Shown: piece after piece, positions 7,839 through 15,218 of the stretch | Position numbering within the stretch: the first letter of the stretch is position 1 | Layout: every line of letters begins with the position of its first letter | Made by a program: the position numbers and the translations under genes | Source of the DNA: DATKJS01 sp050015275 | GTDB taxonomy: Bacteria > Acidobacteriota > Aminicenantia > Aminicenantales > Saccharicenantaceae | DNA: 47,728 nt | Direction: 5' to 3' | NCBI GenBank assembly: GCA_050015275.1 | Contig: JBEKBS010000022.1 | Coordinates: 1-47,728 of the forward strand | The notes under the pieces: model-generated | Database searches by the model: none | What the model was told of the DNA's origin: nothing | The model's input: the letters and a program-made list of their open reading frames with translations, nothing else

Positions 7839-8657
7839 ATGGCGCGCCCGAAGACCCCGGCGATCGTCGCCCGGGCGTTCGCCGTTCTCCTGGCGGGCGG
7901 CTCCGTCTGCCTGCCGGCCGCCGCCCCCCTCCGTGACCCCTGCCGGGCATTCGCCTGTGACCAGGGCGGGATCGTCCGCGGTGTCACATCGTCCCGACGG
8001 CTGGCTCTGGTCTTTACGGGAGGGCCATTCGCCGACGGAGGCGGGCATATCCGGGCCGTTCTCAAGAAAAGAGGCATCCAGGCAGGCTTCTTCTTCACCG
8101 GCGACTTCTATCGCACCCCGGAATTCCAGGGCCTTATCCGCGGCCTGGCCGCCGACGGACATTACCTGGGACCCCACTCGGACAAACATCTCCTTTATTG
8201 CGACTGGAACGACCGGGCCAAGACCCTCGTCACGAGGGAAGACTTCCGGAAAGATCTCCTGTCCAATTACCGTGCGATGGAGAAGTTCGGGATCACGGAG
8301 GACCGGGCCCCCTATTTCATCCCGCCTTACGAATGGTACAACGCCGAGATCGCCGGCTGGGCCCGGGAGATGGGGCTCGTCCTCCTCAACTTCACGCCCG
8401 GGACGTCCTCGAATGCCGACTACACGACCCCGTCTATGAAGGAATATCTTTCTTCAGAGGCGATCTACGGCCGGATCCTGGCCTACGAGAGAAAGGACCC
8501 CAAGGGCCTCAATGGGTTCATCCTCCTCATCCACATCGGGACGGACCCGGAGCGGACCGACAAGCTCTACCTGAAGCTCGATGACCTCGTCGCCGAGCTC
8601 GAAGGGCGCGGATATTCGTTCGCCCGGATCGACGAGTTGCTGAAAATCCAAAAGTAA
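7839..8657 (+). CDS. NodB-like polysaccharide deacetylase family protein, exported
   Basis: This 272-residue protein has an N-terminal hydrophobic export signal and a polysaccharide-deacetylase fold. The metal-binding HSxxH motif is present (His113 and His117 in GPHSDKH), followed by FIPPYEWYN, NFTPGTSSNADYT and the C-terminal LLIHIGTDPERTDKLY block of this subgroup. Motif 1, normally TFDDG, reads FTGGPFADGG, so only one Asp (Asp66) is available and the usual catalytic-base Asp is not in its standard place. It begins 10 bp after the GH2 gene, so the two form one transcript. A joint role on N-acetylated glycan, deacetylation followed by glucosaminidase action, fits but is inferred. Transcription ends at the hairpin just after the stop. 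Confidence 0.78.
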   Translation: MARPKTPAIVARAFAVLLAGGSVCLPAAAPLRDPCRAFACDQGGIVRGVTSSRRLALVFTGGPFADGGGHIRAVLKKRGIQAGFFFTGDFYRTPEFQGLIRGLAADGHYLGPHSDKHLLYCDWNDRAKTLVTREDFRKDLLSNYRAMEKFGITEDRAPYFIPPYEWYNAEIAGWAREMGLVLLNFTPGTSSNADYTTPSMKEYLSSEAIYGRILAYERKDPKGLNGFILLIHIGTDPERTDKLYLKLDDLVAELEGRGYSFARIDELLKIQK

Positions 8658-8706
8658 ACGGACACAGGAGGGATATCCCGGAGAAAACATTGAGCGCGAC
8701 GCGGGC
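8656..8706 (-). repeat. Dispersed 51-bp repeat, copy 1
   Basis: Read on the minus strand, this segment matches plus-strand 24130-24180 at 47 of 51 positions. The core CGCGCTCAATGTTTTCTCC is shared exactly, and all four differences are C/T changes. The copy begins at the stop codon of the deacetylase gene and runs into the adjoining terminator hairpin. Confidence 0.8.
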
Positions 8707-8729
8707 CCGGGTCCGCTTATTTCTTTTTT
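8701..8729 (+). terminator. Rho-independent terminator of the GH2/deacetylase unit
   Basis: GCGGGC-CCGG-GTCCGC forms a 6-bp stem (one G-T pair) and is followed by TTATTTCTTTTTT. The T-tract overlaps the last codons of the convergent GWxTD gene. Confidence 0.65.
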
Positions 8730-10771
8730 AGGGACTCGACGAGGGCCTTGATCTTTTCCTGGTTGGGACTGAGCTCGAGCGACCTCGTCCAGGCCTTGAG
8801 GGCCTCTCCCCTGTTCCCGAGCTGGAAGTAACACGTTCCGAGGTAATTCAGGATGTCGATGTTCATCCCGTAGCGGGAGATATAGCTCGTGTAATAGGTC
8901 AAGGCTTCCTGGAATTGGTTGAGGGCGTGGCAGGCCTGGCCGAGGAGGGCCAGGACTTCGGCCGACGGCTCTTCGCCGGCGGCCAGGGGGAGCAGGATCT
9001 CCTTGGCCCGCGCGAAATCGCCCTGCCGGAAGAGGACCTGGCTGTAGGCTAGGGCGAAGTCCGGGCGCTGGGGGCTCCTGGCATAGGCCTCCGCCAGCCT
9101 GGTCCCGGCCTCCGTCAGCTCGCCCTTGTTGAAGTACTGGAGGCCCGTCGCATAGAGGTATTCCTCCCTTTTCAACGAGGGCATGACCTTGGAAATGACC
9201 ATGGGCCTGGGAAATACGGGCACGGTGATGACTTCGAAATTTTCCTTCCGGCCGGCGACCTCGCGTCCCTTCGCTCCGACGAGGGACACAGCGACCTGGT
9301 AGTAGCCCGGCGGGAAGCTCGCGAGGTCCTGGATCTCGACGAAATCGTCCCCCTGGCCAAAATCGCCGATCTTCTTCTGCCTTTCGGAAAAGGGCTTGTC
9401 CTCCTTGAAAAAGGCGAACCGGAGCGAACCGGAGGCCCTGATCTCGTCGGTCAGGCCGTAGACCTGGAAAAAGATGACCAGGGTGTCCTTCGTCCCGAAG
9501 GATTTCCTGGACTGGCAGAGGATCTGCTCGCTCCCGACCTTGAACGGGACGCGTTCCTCGGACCCGGCCGGCATATTTTCGGCCCGGTAGGCCAGGAGAA
9601 GGGGGGTCATCTGCGGAGCGGATATTTCCCCGGGGATGACGATCTTTCCCTCCGCGCTGCTGAATTCCTTGGAGGCCAGGTTTTTCAGCAGGAGGTCGAA
9701 ACTGTAACTCCCCGGAGCCAGGGGGAACATGTCCTGGAGGGAGATCGACTGGGCCCGGACGGCCTGGAGCGCCTCCGGCGTCAGGGTGAACGGAAAATCC
9801 CGGTCGAACTGGTAAACGGTCCGGCCGGCCGAGTCCGAAACCCGGCCCGTCACCTGGAAGCGAACGTCGTACTTCCCCCCGGCGTCCTCCACGGAGATTT
9901 TGCCGGGCTCGATCGAATAATGGACCATGAAGACGCCGGGCGCGTCCCGGATGACCTGGAGGCTGGCCTCGCTCGGGACGTAGTTCGCGGTGTACTCGAC
10001 ATCCACGAAATCCTTGTATTTCAGGATCGCGTCGGCGTAGGCGTCCTCGACCTTTTTCTGGGGCGAAGCGAAAACCGTGGCCAACAGGCGGGTGGAGGCC
10101 AGGCTGACCGACCCCGGCCTCGTCTGTTCCCCCGGGATCAGGCTGAGCGTCTGGTAGGCGAGGTTCGGCTCGTACTTCTTGAGGGTATTATAGGCGTCCT
10201 CGGGGTTATCGTCGCTGACGAAAACGTCGGCCAGAAGGCTGACCGGGCCGTCCTGGGCGGGCGAGTACAGGACATAATCGCCGATCCCGTTCCTCTTGAA
10301 GAAGACGATGTTGAAGGCCGGCGGCAGCCCCAGGGCCGGATCCCCCATGTAGAACCAGACCTCGACCGGATAGACGTCCTGCACCTGGTCGTAGCTCTCG
10401 ACGTGCTTCGGCGGGCCGAGGACGATATAGACGCGGCCGCGGTCGGTTTTCCATCCCGGCAGCAGCGAGCTCCGGCCGTAGACGTCGTTGGCGTACTTGA
10501 GGCGCTGGTAATGCTCCTCGCGGAATTCGTTGCGCGGCGTCCCGGGGTTGGGGTCCCGCTGTTTCCAGAAGGCCTCGATGAAGATGTCCCGCTCCTTGTC
10601 GGTCTGGAGATGGAGGAAGATGTCGCGCTCGTGCGGCGTGATGATGTAGACGATCTCCTCGTCCAGCCATTTTTTATAACGTTCGGGGAGCGCGATTTTC
10701 GCCTGGGTCCGGGCGGCAAGCGGGACAACCAGAAAGAGAAGGATCAGGGCGGAGCCGAGCTTTCTGGCCAT
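8717..10771 (-). CDS. GWxTD domain protein with C-terminal TPR repeats, exported
   Basis: This 684-residue protein has a signal peptide (about 1-24, ending RTQA). It then has a GWxTD domain with the diagnostic GWKTD at residues 106-110, followed by GRVYIVLGPP and the preceding FWKQRDPNPGTPRNEF block. A long beta-rich middle section follows, then TPR repeats at about 550-680 (for example VLALLGQACHALNQFQEALT and LNYLGTCYFQLGNRGEALKA). GWxTD proteins are of unknown biochemical function and common in Acidobacteriota, Bacteroidota and relatives. It is probably periplasmic. It has its own promoter and is insulated from the receptor upstream by a strong terminator. Start ATG has GGAAGGA upstream. 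Confidence 0.88.
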   Translation of the reverse strand: MARKLGSALILLFLVVPLAARTQAKIALPERYKKWLDEEIVYIITPHERDIFLHLQTDKERDIFIEAFWKQRDPNPGTPRNEFREEHYQRLKYANDVYGRSSLLPGWKTDRGRVYIVLGPPKHVESYDQVQDVYPVEVWFYMGDPALGLPPAFNIVFFKRNGIGDYVLYSPAQDGPVSLLADVFVSDDNPEDAYNTLKKYEPNLAYQTLSLIPGEQTRPGSVSLASTRLLATVFASPQKKVEDAYADAILKYKDFVDVEYTANYVPSEASLQVIRDAPGVFMVHYSIEPGKISVEDAGGKYDVRFQVTGRVSDSAGRTVYQFDRDFPFTLTPEALQAVRAQSISLQDMFPLAPGSYSFDLLLKNLASKEFSSAEGKIVIPGEISAPQMTPLLLAYRAENMPAGSEERVPFKVGSEQILCQSRKSFGTKDTLVIFFQVYGLTDEIRASGSLRFAFFKEDKPFSERQKKIGDFGQGDDFVEIQDLASFPPGYYQVAVSLVGAKGREVAGRKENFEVITVPVFPRPMVISKVMPSLKREEYLYATGLQYFNKGELTEAGTRLAEAYARSPQRPDFALAYSQVLFRQGDFARAKEILLPLAAGEEPSAEVLALLGQACHALNQFQEALTYYTSYISRYGMNIDILNYLGTCYFQLGNRGEALKAWTRSLELSPNQEKIKALVESLKKK

Positions 10772-10789
10772 GGGATTCCTTCCCTTTTA

Positions 10790-10817
10790 ATGTAGCGGAT
10801 TTGCCCCTTTTTAACAA
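10790..10817 (-). promoter_or_regulatory. Sigma70-type promoter for the GWxTD/TPR gene
   Basis: On the minus strand TTGTTA and TACATT are separated by 16 bp, about 19 bp before the start codon and directly after the receptor's terminator. Confidence 0.5.
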
Positions 10818-10827
10818 CCCGGGGGAG

Positions 10828-10865
10828 AAAAAAAGAGCCTGGAGGGCGTCTGGCCCTCCAGGCTC
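10828..10865 (-). terminator. Strong rho-independent terminator of the TonB-dependent receptor
   Basis: GAGCCTGGAGGGC (10835-10847) pairs perfectly with GCCCTCCAGGCTC (10853-10865) around a 5-nt loop. On the minus strand the hairpin is followed by TTTTTTT. It lies 24 bp past the receptor stop codon. Confidence 0.92.
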
Positions 10866-10888
10866 CGGAGATCGAAAAGTGCTGCGGC

Positions 10889-13800
10889 CTAGAACTGGTA
10901 GAGGAAGCTGATCCTGAAGGTGCGGGGGTCGAGGATCGCGTTGACTCTTCCGAAATTCCACTGGTAGTCGAGACTGGTCGGGGTGTTCGCGTTAAAGAGG
11001 TTGAGGACGTCCAGGATGACATTGAAGGACCCGTAATTCGCCATCCTGAAGGTCTTCTCCAGCCTGAAGTCGACGATGGTCTGGGTCGGGAGGTACAGGG
11101 GGTGGGTGGGGTCTTCTGCGACGATCGAGCCGATGCCGCTGCCGATGATGCCGCCCGGGGGATTGTTGCTATAGGAATGGATCGGGATATCGTCCATGAG
11201 CTCCCAGACGGGACGGCCGGTGTGCAGCCGGAAGCGCAGGCCAAGGTCGAGCTCGACCTTGGGGATCGTGTAGGAGCCGGAGACCTTGAGCTCGAACTTG
11301 GGCGTGAAGGGCAGGGGGCCGGTCATGTTGTTGATCGTGTAGTTCAGGGTGCTCATCCAGTTGTTGTCCTCGACCATCGGGCCTTCAAAATTCATGTCCT
11401 GAGAATAGATGCGGTTGGCCATGCCGGTCGAATGGGAATAGAGCAGGGAGGCCAGGGCCTGCCAGCGGTTCGAATACCTCTTGTTGAAGACGAGCTGGTA
11501 GCCCTGGTAATCGCGCTTCGCTTTGGCGCCGAGGACCGATTCGATGGCCGACATGTTCATGACCTGGTAGCCCGAATGCTGGCTGATCCACAGGAGATCC
11601 GCATTGTCGATGACGCCGTCTCCGTTGTAGTCGAGCCACTTGATGCTGTAAAGCTGGACGGTCTTGCCGTCCAGGGTCGTGAACGGGACGCGGTCGTAGG
11701 TCCACATCTGCCCGGTATCAGTGCGGATCGGGACATTGGCGAAGAGATTGCCCGAGTGCTTGTAAATGAAGGTGCCGCTGACCGAGAAATCCTTGAGGAC
11801 CTCCCGTTCGAAGTTCAACGTGAACTGGTCCGAGAACTGGTCCTTGAGGCCCGGGGTGACGTTGAGCTGCCAGGAGTAGAAGTTCTGCGGAGGCAGGGTT
11901 TCCTGAAAGTACGGCGTCATCCCGTAGACTTGGCGGGCCGCATTCTCGGTCTCTTGTGTATCAATGTAACCGTCGCCGTTCGCGTCGGCGATGTCCCAGG
12001 GGACCGAATATCGCTGGTAGACGCGAGTCACGAGGGGGCAATCCGGCCCGTACCGCCTAAGGTATTCGACCGTGATCGGCATGTAATAGCGGCCGAAGCT
12101 CGCTCGGACGACGGTTTTGGCGTCCTTCGTCAGCATGTAGCTCAGGCCGAGGCGGGGCGACAAGGTCTTGAAGTCGAAGATGTTGGCGCTGTCGGCCCGG
12201 ACGCGGAGGACCGTCGGATTGGCGATGTCGCTGGGTGTCGTCAGCGGCTCGTATTCATATCCATGGCCGTACTTCGCCGTCATCCGGTCGAAGCGGAGGC
12301 CGAGGTTGACCGTCAGCCGCTTGACCGGCGACCACTGGTCGTCGAAGAAGAAGGCCAGGGAGTCCGACGTGCCGACGGTCAGGAAGGGGTTGATGTGGTC
12401 CTGGTAATTATAGAAGATGAGGCCCGTGTCGCCGTAGGTCTGCTGCATATAAGAGACAGACTGGTTCCAACGGTACGGATAAAGGAAGTTGACATAGTTC
12501 TGGAAGTAGCCGCCGAGGGAGTTGCTGCGCCCCCTCGTCCACTGGGCGCCGAACTTGATGTCATGCTCGCCCAGGAAGTTCTCGGCATAGTGCGAAACGT
12601 CGGCCTGGATGGTCTGGCGGTTGGAGTGCCAGCCTTCGATGTACGGAAACGCTCCGTTGATGCCGTAGCTCGCCCACTTCCACCAATTGATGTAGCCGGG
12701 ATGGTCGGGAGCGTCCGCGGGGAGGTGCGGCGTGTCGTTCGTCGAGAAGCCAAGATACTTGGCGGTGAGGATCGTCGTGCTCAAGGGAAGCCATTGCCAC
12801 TGGCCCGATACGGTGTTGTTCTTGCTGGCCGTACCGTAGCTCATGCTCGTGTCCCACTCCGGCTGGCTGCCCCAGCTTTCCCCGTCGCCATCGCTGCCTT
12901 CGTTATGGTAGGAGACCCAGGCCCGTTGGTTCTTGAAGGGCTCGGCCGAGATCTTCAGGTCGGCGAAGCGTGACCAACTGTGGGAAACGAGGTCCCAGCG
13001 CGGCCGGGTGCCGGCGGAATTGAGGTAGTCGAAGGCCCCGAAGAACCAGACCTTGTCCGTGACGATCGGGCCGCCGAAGGTCGCGTTCAGCTCGTAGTCA
13101 TGGTTGGGAGGGCCGCTGTAGAGGACGACGCTCGGATCGACGTAGAGCCAGGACGTTCCGTAGGTGCTCGTGGAAGATGGCGCGTTGCTCGTCCTCCACC
13201 CCCCGAGATCGTAATAATAAGAGGCATTGCCGTGGAATTTATTGCTGCCGGACTTCGTCAGGACGTCGATCGCGGCGCCCGAGAAGCTCCCGTATTCGGC
13301 CTTCGAGCCAAGGGACACGACGCGGACCTCTTCCACGGCGTTGTAATTGACCTTGACGAGCGTGCCGAAAGAAGATCCGCGCGGGTTCGTCGCGTTGACG
13401 CCGTTGACGAGGAAGACGTTCTCATTGGAGGCGCCGCTGTAGGCCGTGGGGCTGGGCATCTGCCCGCCGGAGCTTCCGTGGTCGAACATCCCCGGGGTCG
13501 TCAGGGACAGGTCATAGAACGCGTCGCGGCTTGTCGGCAGCTTGGCGATCAGCGCCTTTTCCAGACGGGAATCGACCGTCGACGTCTTGACGTCGACGAT
13601 CGGGCTAGCGCCCAAGACCGTCACGGTTTCCTCGATGGCTCCCACCTGGAGCACCGGGTTGACCTCGATGACTTTGCCCGCCCCGAGATCGAGATCTTCC
13701 CGGATGAACGTCTTGAAACTGGGCATGCTCGCCGTGAGGGTGAACTTTCCCGGAGGCACGTCGAGGAACACGTAACCCCCTTTGGCCGAGGTCACCGTCG

Positions 13801-13987
13801 ACCGTTTGCCCATGATGCTGGGCCCTTTGAGCTCGACCGCCACTCCGGGAAGCGGCTCGCCTCTATCGTCCGTGATCGTGCCCGTGATCTTGCCTTCCAG
13901 GACGGACTGGGCCCGGGCGACCGGCACGTTGACGACGGCGAGGCAAAGTGCGAAGACACAAATCAAGATGAGGATTTTTTTTGGCAT
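10889..13987 (-). CDS. TonB-dependent receptor with carboxypeptidase-regulatory-like N-terminal domain
   Basis: This is a 1032-residue outer-membrane protein. A signal peptide (residues 1-26, ending VARAQ) is followed by a CarboxypepD_reg-like beta domain (GTITDDRGEPLPGVAVELKG and on). A plug domain with LPTSRDAFYDLSLTTPGM, VFLVNGVNATNP and EYGSFSGAAIDVLTKSGSN comes next, then a long 22-strand-type barrel ending in FRISFLYQF with a terminal aromatic residue. This is the OAR-like architecture expanded in Acidobacteriota, usually tied to uptake of glycan or peptide fragments. A calcium-loop-like stretch (DYNGDGVIDNADLLWI) sits in an extracellular-type loop. The start is the ATG before PKKILILI, with AGGAGA upstream; the frame's longer N-terminus is Arg-rich shadow. 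It has its own promoter about 210 bp upstream and a strong terminator. Confidence 0.9.
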   Translation of the reverse strand: MPKKILILICVFALCLAVVNVPVARAQSVLEGKITGTITDDRGEPLPGVAVELKGPSIMGKRSTVTSAKGGYVFLDVPPGKFTLTASMPSFKTFIREDLDLGAGKVIEVNPVLQVGAIEETVTVLGASPIVDVKTSTVDSRLEKALIAKLPTSRDAFYDLSLTTPGMFDHGSSGGQMPSPTAYSGASNENVFLVNGVNATNPRGSSFGTLVKVNYNAVEEVRVVSLGSKAEYGSFSGAAIDVLTKSGSNKFHGNASYYYDLGGWRTSNAPSSTSTYGTSWLYVDPSVVLYSGPPNHDYELNATFGGPIVTDKVWFFGAFDYLNSAGTRPRWDLVSHSWSRFADLKISAEPFKNQRAWVSYHNEGSDGDGESWGSQPEWDTSMSYGTASKNNTVSGQWQWLPLSTTILTAKYLGFSTNDTPHLPADAPDHPGYINWWKWASYGINGAFPYIEGWHSNRQTIQADVSHYAENFLGEHDIKFGAQWTRGRSNSLGGYFQNYVNFLYPYRWNQSVSYMQQTYGDTGLIFYNYQDHINPFLTVGTSDSLAFFFDDQWSPVKRLTVNLGLRFDRMTAKYGHGYEYEPLTTPSDIANPTVLRVRADSANIFDFKTLSPRLGLSYMLTKDAKTVVRASFGRYYMPITVEYLRRYGPDCPLVTRVYQRYSVPWDIADANGDGYIDTQETENAARQVYGMTPYFQETLPPQNFYSWQLNVTPGLKDQFSDQFTLNFEREVLKDFSVSGTFIYKHSGNLFANVPIRTDTGQMWTYDRVPFTTLDGKTVQLYSIKWLDYNGDGVIDNADLLWISQHSGYQVMNMSAIESVLGAKAKRDYQGYQLVFNKRYSNRWQALASLLYSHSTGMANRIYSQDMNFEGPMVEDNNWMSTLNYTINNMTGPLPFTPKFELKVSGSYTIPKVELDLGLRFRLHTGRPVWELMDDIPIHSYSNNPPGGIIGSGIGSIVAEDPTHPLYLPTQTIVDFRLEKTFRMANYGSFNVILDVLNLFNANTPTSLDYQWNFGRVNAILDPRTFRISFLYQF

Positions 13988-14194
13988 CTGCGTGACTTCT
14001 CTCCTGTCTTCACTGGTTTCACGCAATCCTTGTCTCCGCCGGGGCAGCCGGCGAAAACCCCCTTCCCCCAATGCTGTTCTATCGTTTTGTCGCGCGCACC
14101 TCCTTCTACTCTAATGATATGGTTTTCCGTTGTGACGACAGCTCATGGAAATGCCTTCAGAAGCAGGCCCTCCTCCCCAAAAATATATCTTATT

Positions 14195-14222
14195 TTTATA
14201 ACTTCTGCGAAGGCCTTGTCAA
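14195..14222 (-). promoter_or_regulatory. Sigma70-type promoter for the TonB-dependent receptor, with a long leader
   Basis: A perfect TTGACA is followed after 16 bp by TATAAA on the minus strand, inside an AT-rich patch. The predicted leader before the ATG at 13987 is about 200 nt. It holds an unused AAGGAGGTG and a small hairpin CGCCGG-GGCAG-CCGGCG (14037-14053), so post-transcriptional control is possible. Confidence 0.6.
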
Positions 14223-14252
14223 GCCCCCGGACATCCTGCGGCGAGGCCGGGC

Positions 14253-15215
14253 CTATTTCTTGATCTGCTCCTTTAAGTTCGTGATCAGCCCGTCCAGGAA
14301 TTTGACATGCTCCGGGTCGGTCAAGAAGCCGGCCTTGGCCTTCTCAAGATACTCGACGGCCTTCGGGAAATTGGCCTGATGAGCATAGCAACGGCCGGCC
14401 ATCTCCAGGGCCGCGGGGTCGTCCGGCTTCAGGCTGAGGGTCTTTTCGAAAAGAGCCAGCGCCTCTTCGATGCGGCTCATCCCGAACAGGATCACCCCCG
14501 CGTAGAAGGGGCTGTCGGGGTTCGCGGGGTCGAGCTCGATCGCCCTCTGATAGAACTCGAGGGCTTTCTCGGGTTCCTTCTGCTGCTGATGGCAGACCCC
14601 CAGCTGGTAATAGGCCGGGGCGAATCTCGGGGCCAGGGCGGTGACCTGGAGGAAAGCCGCCGAGGCCTCGGCGAGCATGTTCTTCCTGAGGTAGGCCAGT
14701 CCGATCAGGTAGAACGCGTTGGAGTCTCGGGGATTCTTCTGCAGGACGGCTTTCAACGGGGGAATGGCGCCGTCATAATCGCCCAGGCGGATCTTCTCGA
14801 GGGCCGTCTTCACTCCGGACTCGGCCGCTTTCAAGCGCTGGCTTTCCTGGACGACTTCCTGACTGACCATGGTGACGGGCGGGATCTCGACCTTTTCCAG
14901 GGCGGGCTGGGGGGTCTCGAACTTCCACTCGTCCTCTTTCATGGCATAGCCGTCTTTCTTGAAGACGACCTTGTAAACCCCGTGCGGCAGGCCGACGAAC
15001 TTGAACTGTCCGTCTTTTTTCGTCATCATATTGTAGCTGCGGCTGGTCGCGACGTCCCGGAGGTTGATCTCGACGCCCTCCAAGGGTTTCTTCTGGGTGT
15101 CGATGACTTTCCCGTAGAGATAGTACTCCCGGTACTGGCCGAAGCCGGCCGGGGCCAAGGCGAGGCCCGCCAACAGGACCAGTGCTGCCGGGAGCTGGGG
15201 CCTTCGATATCTCAT
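14253..15215 (-). CDS. Exported TPR protein with carboxypeptidase-regulatory-like domain
   Basis: This 320-residue protein has a signal peptide (about 1-26, ending GFGQ). A CarboxypepD_reg-like beta sandwich at about 32-115 follows (YGKVIDTQKKPLEGVEINLRD, then GLPHGVYKVVFKKDGY). Tandem TPR repeats occupy about 130-310 (for example AFYLIGLAYLRKNMLAEASA, AYYQLGVCHQQQKEPEKALE). No enzymatic motif is seen, so a periplasmic scaffolding or assembly role is plausible. It starts 3 bp after the stop of the TPR-hydrolase gene, with its AAGGAG RBS inside that gene's last codons. The two are therefore tightly coupled. The receptor promoter lies just downstream, so the receptor is separately controlled. 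Confidence 0.85.
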   Translation of the reverse strand: MRYRRPQLPAALVLLAGLALAPAGFGQYREYYLYGKVIDTQKKPLEGVEINLRDVATSRSYNMMTKKDGQFKFVGLPHGVYKVVFKKDGYAMKEDEWKFETPQPALEKVEIPPVTMVSQEVVQESQRLKAAESGVKTALEKIRLGDYDGAIPPLKAVLQKNPRDSNAFYLIGLAYLRKNMLAEASAAFLQVTALAPRFAPAYYQLGVCHQQQKEPEKALEFYQRAIELDPANPDSPFYAGVILFGMSRIEEALALFEKTLSLKPDDPAALEMAGRCYAHQANFPKAVEYLEKAKAGFLTDPEHVKFLDGLITNLKEQIKK

Positions 15216-15218
15216 GAC

